A stretch of 64,000 bases of DNA. It comes from Dyella lutea (GTDB lineage: Bacteria; Pseudomonadota; Gammaproteobacteria; Xanthomonadales; Rhodanobacteraceae). The notes under the pieces are model-generated. The model did no database searches. It was not told the DNA's origin and saw nothing but the letters and a program-made list of their open reading frames with translations. This document shows positions 1-7,075 of the stretch, in pieces (position 1 is the stretch's first letter; every line of letters starts with the position of its first letter). Made by a program: the position numbers and the translations under genes. Location of the stretch: the NCBI RefSeq assembly GCF_024158035.1, contig NZ_JAMZEK010000001.1:1-64000 (forward strand), given 5' to 3'.

Positions 1-158
1 TGTGGTGCGTGCTGGCGCAGCCATGCCAGCAGTTCGGCGAATCCGGCTGGCGTATTGGGCAGCTTGCCCTTGGTGCGGTATTTCCCCGGCCGGTCCAGCG
101 GAACGGCCACATCGAAGCTGGCCTTGGCCACGTCGATGCCTACCATCGGTTCGGTCAT
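1..158 (-). CDS. IS110-family transposase, N-terminal fragment cut by window edge
   Basis: Only the first 52 or so codons are visible; the gene runs off the left edge. The peptide begins MTEPMVGIDVAKASFDVAV and continues with a lysine-rich strand (KYRTKGKLPNT) and an FAELLAWL helix. This is the usual start of IS110-family DEDD transposases, where the Asp of GIDVAK is the first catalytic acid of the RuvC-like domain. The ATG has a strong ribosome binding site (AGGAG, seven bases upstream). IS110 enzymes act on circular intermediates without long terminal inverted repeats, and for this family the target is specified by a bridge RNA. Whether the element is intact cannot be judged from here. Family assignment is confident; subgroup is not. 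Confidence 0.8.
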   Translation of the reverse strand, partial: MTEPMVGIDVAKASFDVAVPLDRPGKYRTKGKLPNTPAGFAELLAWLRQHAP

Positions 159-403
159 GTCACGTCTCCTGGCAGTCGTTTCAGACGCTGACCATCGACG
201 ATCCGCACGGCCGATCCTTACGCGTTCAGGCTCTCGCCGACCGGCGGGCCTCCGATACCGTTCAGGCGCTGGCGGATGAAACGGAACGAGGGCGCGAATC
301 TACTCGGCAGGCGCAAAGCCTCGGGAGCCCGTCGGCGTCACCTCGTCCCCTCCGATGATCAGTCGGGGATTCTCGTCCGTTGCCGGACCAGAATCGAGAC
401 ATA
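159..403 (-). other. Non-coding flank upstream of IS110 transposase
   Basis: About 245 bases between the transposase start and the REP pair hold no credible gene on either strand. IS110-group elements carry a structured bridge RNA in the non-coding end upstream of the transposase, so this is where one would lie. I can see an imperfect hairpin at 368-395 (GATTCT/AGAATC outer stem, TCCG/CGGA inner stem, TTGC loop). I cannot define the element boundary or fold the whole region by eye, so the bridge RNA is an inference from family biology. Confidence 0.35.
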
Positions 404-480
404 AGGAGCCCGCTCGCGGGCGATGCTCTTGGCTTTGGTGTCGGATCAGAGCGAAGAGCATCGCCCGCGAGCGGGCTCCT
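404..480. repeat. REP-type inverted repeat pair (REPIN-like)
   Basis: Two 27-base arms (404-430 and 454-480) are perfect inverted copies beginning AGGAGCCCGCTCGCGGGCG, separated by a 23-base spacer. Each arm also contains its own small palindrome (CCCGCTCGCGGG). This is the architecture of bacterial REP doublets. A diverged second copy with the same TAGGAGC head lies at 10996-11070. The right arm, read on the minus strand, supplies the TAG stop codon of tsaD, so the repeat abuts that gene exactly and may act as its terminator or mRNA 3' stabiliser. Confidence 0.8.
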
Positions 481-1504
481 ACGATGCTGGCGGCAGGCTT
501 TCCAGATCCCAGCGCGGAAACACCTGCACGGTGGCATCCTGGTGCTGGCCGTGGGCCAGCCGGATCGCTCCGGCCAGCGCGATCATCGCGCCGTTGTCGG
601 TGCAGAACGCCAGCCGTGGGAAGTAGGTGCGGAAGCCGTCCTTGTCGCCGGCCGCGGCCAGTTCGGCGCGCAGGCGGTGGTTGGCGCCCACGCCGCCGGC
701 GATCACCAGTCGATGCGCGCCGCTGGCCTCCAGCGCACGGCGGCACTTGATCACCAGCGTGTCGACGATCGCCTCCTCGAAGGCCAGCGCGATGTCGGCG
801 CGGGTCTGCTCGCTCTGATCGCTGGCCTGCCAGGCCAGCAGCACCTGGGTCTTCAGGCCGGAGAAGCTGAAATCCAGGCCGGGGCGATCGGTCATCGGGC
901 GGGAGAAGCGGAACGCGCCCGGTCGGCCCTGCCCGGCCAGCGCCGCCAGCGCCGGGCCGCCGGGATACGGCAGGCCCATCAGCTTGGCGGTCTTGTCGAA
1001 GGCCTCGCCGGCGGCGTCGTCCAGCGTGTCACCGAGAATGCGGTACTGGCCGATGCCGGCCACCTCCACCAGCATCGAATGGCCGCCGGAAACCAGCAGC
1101 GCCACGAACGGCGGCTCGGGCGGATCGGCCTCCAGCAGCGGCGCCAGCAGGTGGCCTTCCATGTGGTGTACGCCGATCGCCGGCACGCCCAGCGCCCAGG
1201 CCATCGCCCGCGCCGCCGAGGCGCCCACCAGCAGGGCGCCGGCGAGGCCGGGACCGGCGGTGTAGGCCACGCCGCCGAGATCGGCCGGGGTCAGCCCGGC
1301 CTCGGCCAGGGTCTCGCGCACCAGTGGCAGCAGCTTGCGCACGTGGTCGCGGCTGGCCAGCTCGGGCACCACGCCGCCGTAATCGGCATGCAGCTTGATC
1401 TGGCTGTACAGGGTGTGGGCCAGCAGGCCCTCGCCGGGAGCCTCCGGCTGCCAGCGCAGCAGGGCCACGCCGGTCTCGTCGCAGGAGGTCTCGATGCCGA
1501 GCAC
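479..1504 (-). CDS. tsaD: tRNA N6-threonylcarbamoyladenosine synthase TsaD
   Basis: TsaD transfers the threonylcarbamoyl group from TC-AMP to A37 of ANN-decoding tRNAs, working with TsaB and TsaE in the cytoplasm. The family signature begins at [12 protein letters not shown]. The metal-binding HMEGH pair, the SGGHSML loop and the C-terminal [10 protein letters not shown] nucleotide motif are all present. I start at a GTG that gives MLGIETSC and 341 residues, close to the usual length. The frame stays open to another GTG at 1558, but that start would overlap a good rpsU promoter and lie upstream of the likely tsaD -10 box. Neither start has a strong ribosome binding site. The stop codon lies inside the adjacent REP element. 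Divergent from rpsU, as in many proteobacteria. Confidence 0.93.
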   Translation of the reverse strand: MLGIETSCDETGVALLRWQPEAPGEGLLAHTLYSQIKLHADYGGVVPELASRDHVRKLLPLVRETLAEAGLTPADLGGVAYTAGPGLAGALLVGASAARAMAWALGVPAIGVHHMEGHLLAPLLEADPPEPPFVALLVSGGHSMLVEVAGIGQYRILGDTLDDAAGEAFDKTAKLMGLPYPGGPALAALAGQGRPGAFRFSRPMTDRPGLDFSFSGLKTQVLLAWQASDQSEQTRADIALAFEEAIVDTLVIKCRRALEASGAHRLVIAGGVGANHRLRAELAAAGDKDGFRTYFPRLAFCTDNGAMIALAGAIRLAHGQHQDATVQVFPRWDLESLPPAS

Positions 1505-1536
1505 CGGGCCGGTGACGGCCCGCCCCGCGGCCACCT

Positions 1537-1566
1537 TTGAAAATTCTGTGGTACCCACGTTATACT
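1537..1566 (+). promoter_or_regulatory. Sigma70-type promoter for rpsU
   Basis: A TTGAAA -35 box (1537-1542) and a TATACT -10 box (1561-1566) are separated by 18 bases and lie about 47 bases upstream of the rpsU ATG. On the opposite strand the overlapping hexamer TATAAC (1564-1559) could be the -10 of tsaD, so the two divergent promoters would share the same AT-rich core. Boxes are seen directly; activity is inferred. Confidence 0.6.
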
Positions 1567-1612
1567 TCGCGGCTCGCCCGATCAGACGGGCAGATTACCA
1601 CCCGGAGATTCC

Positions 1613-1828
1613 ATGCCCAACGTTAAAGTTCGCGAGAACGAGCCGTTCGAGCTTGCTCTGCGCCGTTTCAAGCGTACCTGCGAAAAGGCCGGTGTGCTTG
1701 CCGAGACCCGCAAGCGCGAGTTCTATGAAAAGCCGACCCAGGAGCGCAAGCGCAAGCGCGCTGCCGCGGTGAAGCGTCACCTGCGCCGCCTGTCGCGCGA
1801 CACCACGCGCCGTACCCGCCTGTACTGA
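1613..1828 (+). CDS. rpsU: 30S ribosomal protein S21
   Basis: A 71-residue, strongly basic protein of the bS21 family, which binds the small subunit near the 3' end of 16S rRNA and helps initiation. It starts [20 protein letters not shown], carries the conserved FKRTCEKAG segment and [14 protein letters not shown], and ends in an Arg-rich tail. A GGAG ribosome binding site sits six bases before the ATG. It is followed by two stable hairpins and then yqeY and dnaG. This is the head of the macromolecular synthesis operon, although rpoD is not found in this window. Confidence 0.97.
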   Translation: MPNVKVRENEPFELALRRFKRTCEKAGVLAETRKREFYEKPTQERKRKRAAAVKRHLRRLSRDTTRRTRLY

Positions 1829-1835
1829 GCCACGG

Positions 1836-1890
1836 CGTCCGCCCCGCGCGGACGTCCGGACCGCGGCGCCTCAAGCGCCAGACGCGGTCC
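1836..1890 (+). terminator. Two consecutive hairpins after rpsU
   Basis: The first stem (CGTCCGC/GCGGACG, 1836-1854) has a five-base loop. The second (GGACCGCG/CGCGGTCC, 1858-1890) encloses a smaller GC stem. Neither is followed by a T run, so they are more likely attenuators or mRNA processing and stability elements than strong intrinsic terminators. An internal terminator and processing site between rpsU and dnaG is known in E. coli, which fits the position. Confidence 0.5.
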
Positions 1891-2009
1891 CTCGGCAGCT
1901 GGCGCGTCGATCCGCCGCCGCTGCGACAGCACCAAGCACTGGCCGACGCTGCTCCGCGCAGCGCCGGCCTTGTGCATTTGTGCCCTTTCCTCTGAACGGA
2001 GCCACCCGC

Positions 2010-2456
2010 ATGTCGATCAAGCAACAGCTCACCGAGGACATGAAGGCCGCCATGCGCGGCGGCCACAAGCACAAGCTCGGCGTGGTCAGGCTGGTCCTGG
2101 CCGCGATCAAGCAGCGCGAGGTGGACGAGCGGATCGAGCTGGACGACGCCCAGGTGCTGGCCGTGCTGGAAAAGATGGTCAAGCAGCGCAAGGACTCGAT
2201 CAGCCAGTACGAAGCCGCCGCCCGCGAGGACCTGGCCGAGGTCGAGCGCGCCGAGATGGCGGTGATCGAGACCTACCTGCCGGCCAAGCTCGACGACGCC
2301 GAACTGGACGCCCTGATCGACGCCGCCATCGCCGAAACCGGCGCCAGCTCCGCCCGCGACATGGGCAAGGTGGTCGGCGTGGTGAAGACCCGGGCCGCCG
2401 GTCGGGCCGACATGGCCGTGGCTTCGGCCCGCATCAAGGCGCGCCTGGCGGGTTGA
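2010..2456 (+). CDS. GatB/YqeY domain protein
   Basis: A 148-residue cytoplasmic protein of the YqeY family, related to the C-terminal tRNA-interacting domain of GatB. Typical features are the start MSIKQQLTEDMKAAMRGG, the segment VLAAIKQREVDER, and the C-terminal GKVVGVVKTRAAGRAD helix-turn region. The exact function of stand-alone YqeY proteins is not settled; a role in tRNA-dependent amidotransfer or RNA binding is assumed from homology. The ATG was chosen over an in-frame upstream ATG at 1980 because the family starts at this residue; the bases just before it (GGAGCCACCCGC) contain GGAG. It lies in the usual rpsU-yqeY-dnaG order. Confidence 0.93.
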   Translation: MSIKQQLTEDMKAAMRGGHKHKLGVVRLVLAAIKQREVDERIELDDAQVLAVLEKMVKQRKDSISQYEAAAREDLAEVERAEMAVIETYLPAKLDDAELDALIDAAIAETGASSARDMGKVVGVVKTRAAGRADMAVASARIKARLAG

Positions 2457-2591
2457 TCCCCGCCGCCCCGCGGGCCGGCGCACCCTCGTGAGCCGGTCCG
2501 TCACATGCCCCAGCGCCGGCCTTCACGGCCGCTCCCCTAAAAAGACGACTTTGTCGAACTATGATCGGCCCCCGGCCGAAGGGAGAGTTGC

Positions 2592-2762
2592 ATGCTGAAG
2601 TGGGCAATCATTTTCGCCGTCATCTCGCTGATTACCGGCCTGATGGGCTTCCGCGGCGTCGCCGGCGTCACCGGCACCATCGCCAAGGTGCTGTTCGCGA
2701 TCTTCCTGATCCTGTTCCTGATCGCCCTGCTGGCGGTGATCGGGGTGTTCCACATCCTCTAG
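2592..2762 (+). CDS. DUF1328 (YtjA-type) small membrane protein
   Basis: A 56-residue hydrophobic peptide starting [20 protein letters not shown] with a second helix [19 protein letters not shown], typical of DUF1328/YtjA proteins of the inner membrane. The ribosome binding site GGGAGAG lies seven bases upstream. The function of the family is unknown; a stress-related role is often assumed. Its TAG stop overlaps the stop of the convergent S41 peptidase gene in a shared CTAG. The gene sits between yqeY and dnaG but probably has its own promoter, because a peptidase gene on the other strand follows. Confidence 0.85.
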   Translation: MLKWAIIFAVISLITGLMGFRGVAGVTGTIAKVLFAIFLILFLIALLAVIGVFHIL

Positions 2763-4570
2763 GGTCCGCGCGCCCGGTCACCCGCGATCCGTGAGGCTCC
2801 CGGTTCGTCCGGGGACGGCCTCAAACGCCCCGCCCTGGCACGTAACAGCTGCGCGGCGCGCTCGATCACCGGATCGCGACCGCCACGGATATCCGCGACC
2901 GAGGGCGCCACCGGGACGTCCGGCGCAATGCCCTTACCGACGAACTCGCGACCGTCCGGATAGCTGTCCCACTTCACACAGATGCGGGCCGAGCCGCCGC
3001 CGGGCAGGTTGAATGACATCGGCATGCCGGTACTGCCACCGGTGCGCTGGCCCACCAGGATGCCGCGCTTGAGCGCGCCGAACGCCATCACGAAGTCCTC
3101 GGCGGCGGAAAAAGTGCGCGCGCTGGTCAGCACCGCCACAGGGCCATTGAAGATCGGACGGGTCCGGTGGGGATAGGAGGCGCCACTGCCGTCGAGCGGC
3201 CGCCACTCCATGCTCAGATGGCCATTGGCGCGCTCCACCGGCTCCACCGAAAGCTCGGTGGAGCGGGGGCCGGGAATCGGCGCGGCGGTCAGATGGGAAA
3301 GGATCTCGAATCCGTAGCGGTCCGAACCGCCACCATTGTTTCTCACATCCAGGATCAGCGCCTTGGCCTGCATGATCTGCGACAGGTGCTGCGTGAACGC
3401 CTCGCTGGAGGCCTTGGTCTCGAACTGGTCGAGCGAGAGATAGGCCACACCGCCAGGCAACTGCCGGAACACGAATGAAGGTGGCGAGCGGCGGTCCGGG
3501 TAGTTGTCGCGTGCGACGACCAGCGTCCGGTGGTGACCGCGCCCATCGTCCAGGTCGAGCTTCAGCGGCGCGTCCTTGTCCCCGGCCAGCAGCCCGTAGG
3601 TGTACATGCGCACCGCCATGTCCTGCGGCGTCGAGCTGCTCTCGTACGGCGCGACCCGCTCGCGTGCATAACGCTTCACCTCGATCCCATCGATCGCCGT
3701 GATCTCGTCGCCGACGCGGATCCCCTGCTTCGCCAGCAGCCCGCTTCCGACGAACGTCACCAGGACCTTGCCGCCGATCAGGGCCGTGCGCAGCGGAGGG
3801 CGCGCGTAGAAGCGCGGCTGCAGTTCCTTCGGCGGGTAGACGTTGGTGTGCCCGTCATGCAGCAGCGGGGCGAACCGCATCAGTACCTCGTAGTACTCGC
3901 GGGTGTCCCGGGACGCGATCACCTGAGGCAGGAAGTCGAGATAGGCACGGTCCCAGTCGAGCCCGGGAACGTTGTTGAAGTGCGCGAAGTTGTACTTGAC
4001 CTCCGACCAGAACAGGGACAATCCGGCGATACGCTCGGCCTCGCTCAGGTAGTCGGTGTAGGGCGTGGCGATCGCCCGGGCTTGCCACAGGCGGCCCATC
4101 GCATCGGCCCGCTCCAGCATCGCCCGGTAGCGCGGCTCGCCCTGCAGCAGCGCCTGCGCCCGCTTGCTGCGATAGACGAGGTCCAACGGGGCGCTGTCCT
4201 CGGCCAGCATCTGCGCCATGACGTCGAGCGCCTGGGCCTTGTCGCCCTCGGCCAGGTACAGCTCGAACAGATCGGCGCGGAGGTTGTAGGCCCGGTAGCG
4301 GAGGAATTTGTTGCCCTCGGCCAGGTCGCGGATGTCCGGCCGCTGCATGCTCTCCAGCGCATCGCGCAGGATGGTCTCGGCCTGTTTGCGGGAAGCCGGC
4401 GAGTCCTTGTCCTGGTCACGCACGGCCTCGGCCTGTTCGCGTGCGGCACTGAGCCGGTCGTAGGCCTGCATCGCCGGCCCTTTTTGCGCCTGCGCCATGC
4501 CGGACGCAAGGCAGGCCAGTGCGAAAGCCGCCGCGGCGATCCCGCCATTCCATCGGTCCGGTCGTGACAT
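2759..4570 (-). CDS. Secreted S41-family (tail-specific/tricorn-like) peptidase
   Basis: A 603-residue exported protein with a signal peptide ending SGMAQAQ. Residues about 30-230 are helical and tetratricopeptide-like. A PDZ-like segment ([19 protein letters not shown]) follows, and then the S41 core with [15 protein letters not shown] and [11 protein letters not shown]. The Ser of FSAAE is the expected nucleophile and the downstream GQRTGGSTG loop is conserved. Such enzymes cleave peptides in the periplasm or on the cell surface; the substrate here is unknown. The start follows GGAGG. It is divergent from dnaG and interrupts the otherwise co-oriented yqeY-dnaG block. The reading frame stays open far upstream across dnaG, but that extension is an antisense artefact. 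Confidence 0.88.
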   Translation of the reverse strand: MSRPDRWNGGIAAAAFALACLASGMAQAQKGPAMQAYDRLSAAREQAEAVRDQDKDSPASRKQAETILRDALESMQRPDIRDLAEGNKFLRYRAYNLRADLFELYLAEGDKAQALDVMAQMLAEDSAPLDLVYRSKRAQALLQGEPRYRAMLERADAMGRLWQARAIATPYTDYLSEAERIAGLSLFWSEVKYNFAHFNNVPGLDWDRAYLDFLPQVIASRDTREYYEVLMRFAPLLHDGHTNVYPPKELQPRFYARPPLRTALIGGKVLVTFVGSGLLAKQGIRVGDEITAIDGIEVKRYARERVAPYESSSTPQDMAVRMYTYGLLAGDKDAPLKLDLDDGRGHHRTLVVARDNYPDRRSPPSFVFRQLPGGVAYLSLDQFETKASSEAFTQHLSQIMQAKALILDVRNNGGGSDRYGFEILSHLTAAPIPGPRSTELSVEPVERANGHLSMEWRPLDGSGASYPHRTRPIFNGPVAVLTSARTFSAAEDFVMAFGALKRGILVGQRTGGSTGMPMSFNLPGGGSARICVKWDSYPDGREFVGKGIAPDVPVAPSVADIRGGRDPVIERAAQLLRARAGRLRPSPDEPGASRIAGDRARGP

Positions 4571-4651
4571 GTGCGCCTCCGTGCGTTGATGTCCCAGCTT
4601 ACCGGGCATCGGGCGCTGGCAGGACGCCCTATCGTCTAAACTTGCACGACT

Positions 4652-6385
4652 ATGCGCGGCCGTATCCCCGACAGCTTCATCGATGAACTGCTTGCCCGCG
4701 TCGACATCGTCGACGTGATCGAGCGGCGCGTGCCGTTGAAGAAGGCCGGGCGCGAATGGACCGCCTGCTGCCCGTTCCACGACGAGCGCTCGCCGTCGTT
4801 CTACGTCAGCCCGGCCAAGCAGTTCTATCACTGCTTCGGCTGCGGCGTGCACGGCAGCGCGGTGAAGTTCCTGATGGAGTACGAGCGGCTGGAGTTCCCC
4901 GACGCGGTGGAGGAGCTGGCCCAGTCGGTCGGCCTCACCGTGCCGCGCGAGGGCGGCCGCGACGAGCGCCCGCGCGAGGACAAGACCGATCTCTACGCCC
5001 TGCTCGACGCCGCAGCGAACTGGTACCAGCAGCAGCTGCCGAAGAGCCCCGACGCACAGGCCTACTGCAGGAAACGCGGGCTCGACGCCGACACCATCGC
5101 ACGCTTCCGCCTCGGCTGGGCGCCGGCCGGCTTCGACGGCGTGATCAAGGCGCTGGGTACCAACGAGAAGCGGTTGCAGCTGCTCAACGAAGCCGGCATG
5201 GTCGCCAGCAACGAGCGCGGCAACAAGTACGACCGCTTCCGCGAGCGGCTGATGTTCCCGATCCTCGACCGCCGCGGCCGGGTGATCGCCTTCGGCGGCC
5301 GCGTGCTGCAGAGCGAACAAGGCCCGAAATACCTCAACTCGCCCGAGACGCCGCTGTTCCACAAGGGCCGCGAGCTGTTCGCGCTGTGGCAGGTGAAGCA
5401 GGCCAACACGAAGCTCGAGCGCATCGTGGTGGTCGAGGGCTACATGGACGTGATCGCCCTGCACCAGGCCGGCCTGCCGATCGCGGTGGCCACGCTGGGC
5501 ACGGCGACCACGCCCGAACACACCGAGGTGCTGTTCCGCGCCGCGCCCGACGTGGTGTTCTGCTTCGACGGCGACCGCGCCGGCCGCGCCGCCGCGTGGA
5601 AGGCGCTGGACGCCGCGCTGCCGCGCCTGCGCGACGGCCGCCAGGCCTACTTCCTGTTCCTGCCCGACGGCGAGGACCCGGATTCGCTGGTGCGCAAGGA
5701 AGGCAGGGACGGCTTCGAGAAGCGCATCCGCGAGGCCACGCCGCTGTCGGACTACTTCTTCGGCGAGCTGTCGCACGACGTCAACCTGTCCAGCCTCGAC
5801 GGGCGCGCCCGGCTGGCCGAGCGCGCCCGCCCGCTGATCGCCCGTCTGCCCGACGGCGCCTTCCGCGACCTGATGGCGCAGGAGCTGGAGAAGCGCAGCG
5901 GCGCCCGAGCGCAGTTCGAAACGCCCGCGCCGCAGCGCGCGGTGCAGCGACCGGTGGCGGTACAGCGCTCGCTGGTACGCAGCGCGATCGCCCTGCTGCT
6001 GGGCCAGCCCGGCCTGGGGGACGAGGTGACCAAGCCGTATGGCTTCCTGCGACTGGACAAGCCGGGCGTGGAGCTGCTGGCCGAGCTGGTCGACCTGGCG
6101 CGCAGCCGGCCCGGCGCCAACCCGGTGAGTCTGGTCGAGCACTTCGCCGGCCGCCCGGAATACGCCGCCCTGCAGAAGCTGCTGGCCGCCGCCACGGTGG
6201 GCGAGCCGGAGGCGCAGCGGATCGAGTTCCTGGACGCGCTGGCGCGGATGGAGCAACAGGCGGTGGCGCAGCGTCGCGATGCGCTGGTGGCGAAGAGCCG
6301 GGACGGCGGCCTGAGCGACGCCGAAAAGACCGAGCTGCGCGCCCTGCTCGCGGCCAAGCATGTTCCCGTGGCTGCACCGGAATGA
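4652..6385 (+). CDS. dnaG: DNA primase DnaG
   Basis: DnaG makes RNA primers at the replication fork and is recruited by DnaB helicase. The 577-residue protein has the N-terminal zinc finger (CCPFHDERSPSF ... FHCFGCG type with C, H, C, C ligands, residues about 38-65). The catalytic TOPRIM domain follows, with VVVEGYMDVIAL and the acidic CFDGDRAGR. The C-terminal third is the helicase-interaction domain and is variable, as usual. The start MRGRIPDSFIDELLARVDIV matches the family. It is divergent from the S41 peptidase, with 81 bases between them for the two promoters. rpoD does not follow; dedA does. Confidence 0.97.
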   Translation: MRGRIPDSFIDELLARVDIVDVIERRVPLKKAGREWTACCPFHDERSPSFYVSPAKQFYHCFGCGVHGSAVKFLMEYERLEFPDAVEELAQSVGLTVPREGGRDERPREDKTDLYALLDAAANWYQQQLPKSPDAQAYCRKRGLDADTIARFRLGWAPAGFDGVIKALGTNEKRLQLLNEAGMVASNERGNKYDRFRERLMFPILDRRGRVIAFGGRVLQSEQGPKYLNSPETPLFHKGRELFALWQVKQANTKLERIVVVEGYMDVIALHQAGLPIAVATLGTATTPEHTEVLFRAAPDVVFCFDGDRAGRAAAWKALDAALPRLRDGRQAYFLFLPDGEDPDSLVRKEGRDGFEKRIREATPLSDYFFGELSHDVNLSSLDGRARLAERARPLIARLPDGAFRDLMAQELEKRSGARAQFETPAPQRAVQRPVAVQRSLVRSAIALLLGQPGLGDEVTKPYGFLRLDKPGVELLAELVDLARSRPGANPVSLVEHFAGRPEYAALQKLLAAATVGEPEAQRIEFLDALARMEQQAVAQRRDALVAKSRDGGLSDAEKTELRALLAAKHVPVAAPE

Positions 6386-6424
6386 GTCCGGGGATGCCGG
6401 TGCCGGGCGGGCGATGGAGCGCTG

Positions 6425-7039
6425 ATGAATCTGCTTGAGCGGCTGGTCGGCATCTTCGCCGAACACGGTTACCTGTCGGTGTTCATCGCGCTGCTGCTGT
6501 GCGGCGCGGGGGTACCGTTGCCGGAGGACATTACCCTGGTCGCCGGCGGCATCATCGCCGGCCTCGGCTACGCCAACGTGCACGTGATGGTGGGCGTGAC
6601 CATGGTAGGCGTGCTGGTGGGCGACGCCACCATGTTCATGCTCGGCCACCATTTCGGCGGACGCATCCTGCGCCTGCGCCTGTTCGCCTGGCTGCTGCCG
6701 CCGGCCCGCTACGCCAAGGTGCAGCAGAAGTTCGAGCGCTACGGCAACCGCCTGATGTTCGTGGCGCGCTTCCTGCCCGGCATGCGCACTGCGGTGTTCA
6801 TCACCGCCGGCGCCACCCATCGCGTTTCGTTCTGGCGCTTCCTGCTGCTGGACGGCCTGGCCGCACTGATCAGCGTGCCGCTGTGGGTATATCTGGGCTA
6901 CCTGGGCGCCGACAACCGCGCCTGGCTGACCACCTGGATCCATCGCGGCCAGGGCGGCCTGTGGATCGTGCTCGGTGTCGTGCTGGTGCTGGCGGCATGG
7001 CTCTGGTGGCGCCGCCGCCAGCGCTGCAACGGAGAGTGA
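6425..7039 (+). CDS. DedA-family membrane protein
   Basis: A 204-residue inner membrane protein with the DedA (SNARE-associated/VTT) signature: CGAGVPLPEDITLVAGG near residue 35 with the conserved acidic residues, and ARFLPGMRTAVFITAG with the conserved Arg residues. Four to five hydrophobic helices are visible, with a basic C-terminus (WWRRRQR). DedA proteins are undecaprenyl-phosphate or phospholipid flippases/scramblases needed for envelope integrity. It lies 39 bases after dnaG in the same direction, so co-transcription is possible. A strong hairpin follows the stop. Confidence 0.93.
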   Translation: MNLLERLVGIFAEHGYLSVFIALLLCGAGVPLPEDITLVAGGIIAGLGYANVHVMVGVTMVGVLVGDATMFMLGHHFGGRILRLRLFAWLLPPARYAKVQQKFERYGNRLMFVARFLPGMRTAVFITAGATHRVSFWRFLLLDGLAALISVPLWVYLGYLGADNRAWLTTWIHRGQGGLWIVLGVVLVLAAWLWWRRRQRCNGE

Positions 7040-7040
7040 G

Positions 7041-7066
7041 GCGGGAGGCTGTCCACAGCCTCCCGC
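7041..7066. terminator. Hairpin between convergent dedA and the PHP-domain gene
   Basis: A 12-base perfect inverted repeat (GCGGGAGGCTGT / ACAGCCTCCCGC) with a two-base centre lies three bases after the dedA stop and just before the stop of the convergent gene. No T run follows on either side. The symmetry would serve both transcripts. Confidence 0.6.
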
Positions 7067-7075
7067 CCGAACCGC

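Noticed and set aside
404-480. Reading the REP doublet as an ordinary rho-independent terminator only
   Set aside because: Arms of 27 bases, a related copy elsewhere, internal palindromes and lack of a T run fit a dispersed repeat better, although it may terminate transcripts.
4571-6943. Open frame of about 790 codons on the minus strand continuing upstream of the S41 peptidase across dnaG and part of dedA
   Set aside because: It is antisense to well-supported genes, has Arg/Ala/Gln-rich low-complexity translation without motifs, and reflects codon bias in GC-rich DNA. The real peptidase starts at a signal peptide with a good ribosome binding site.
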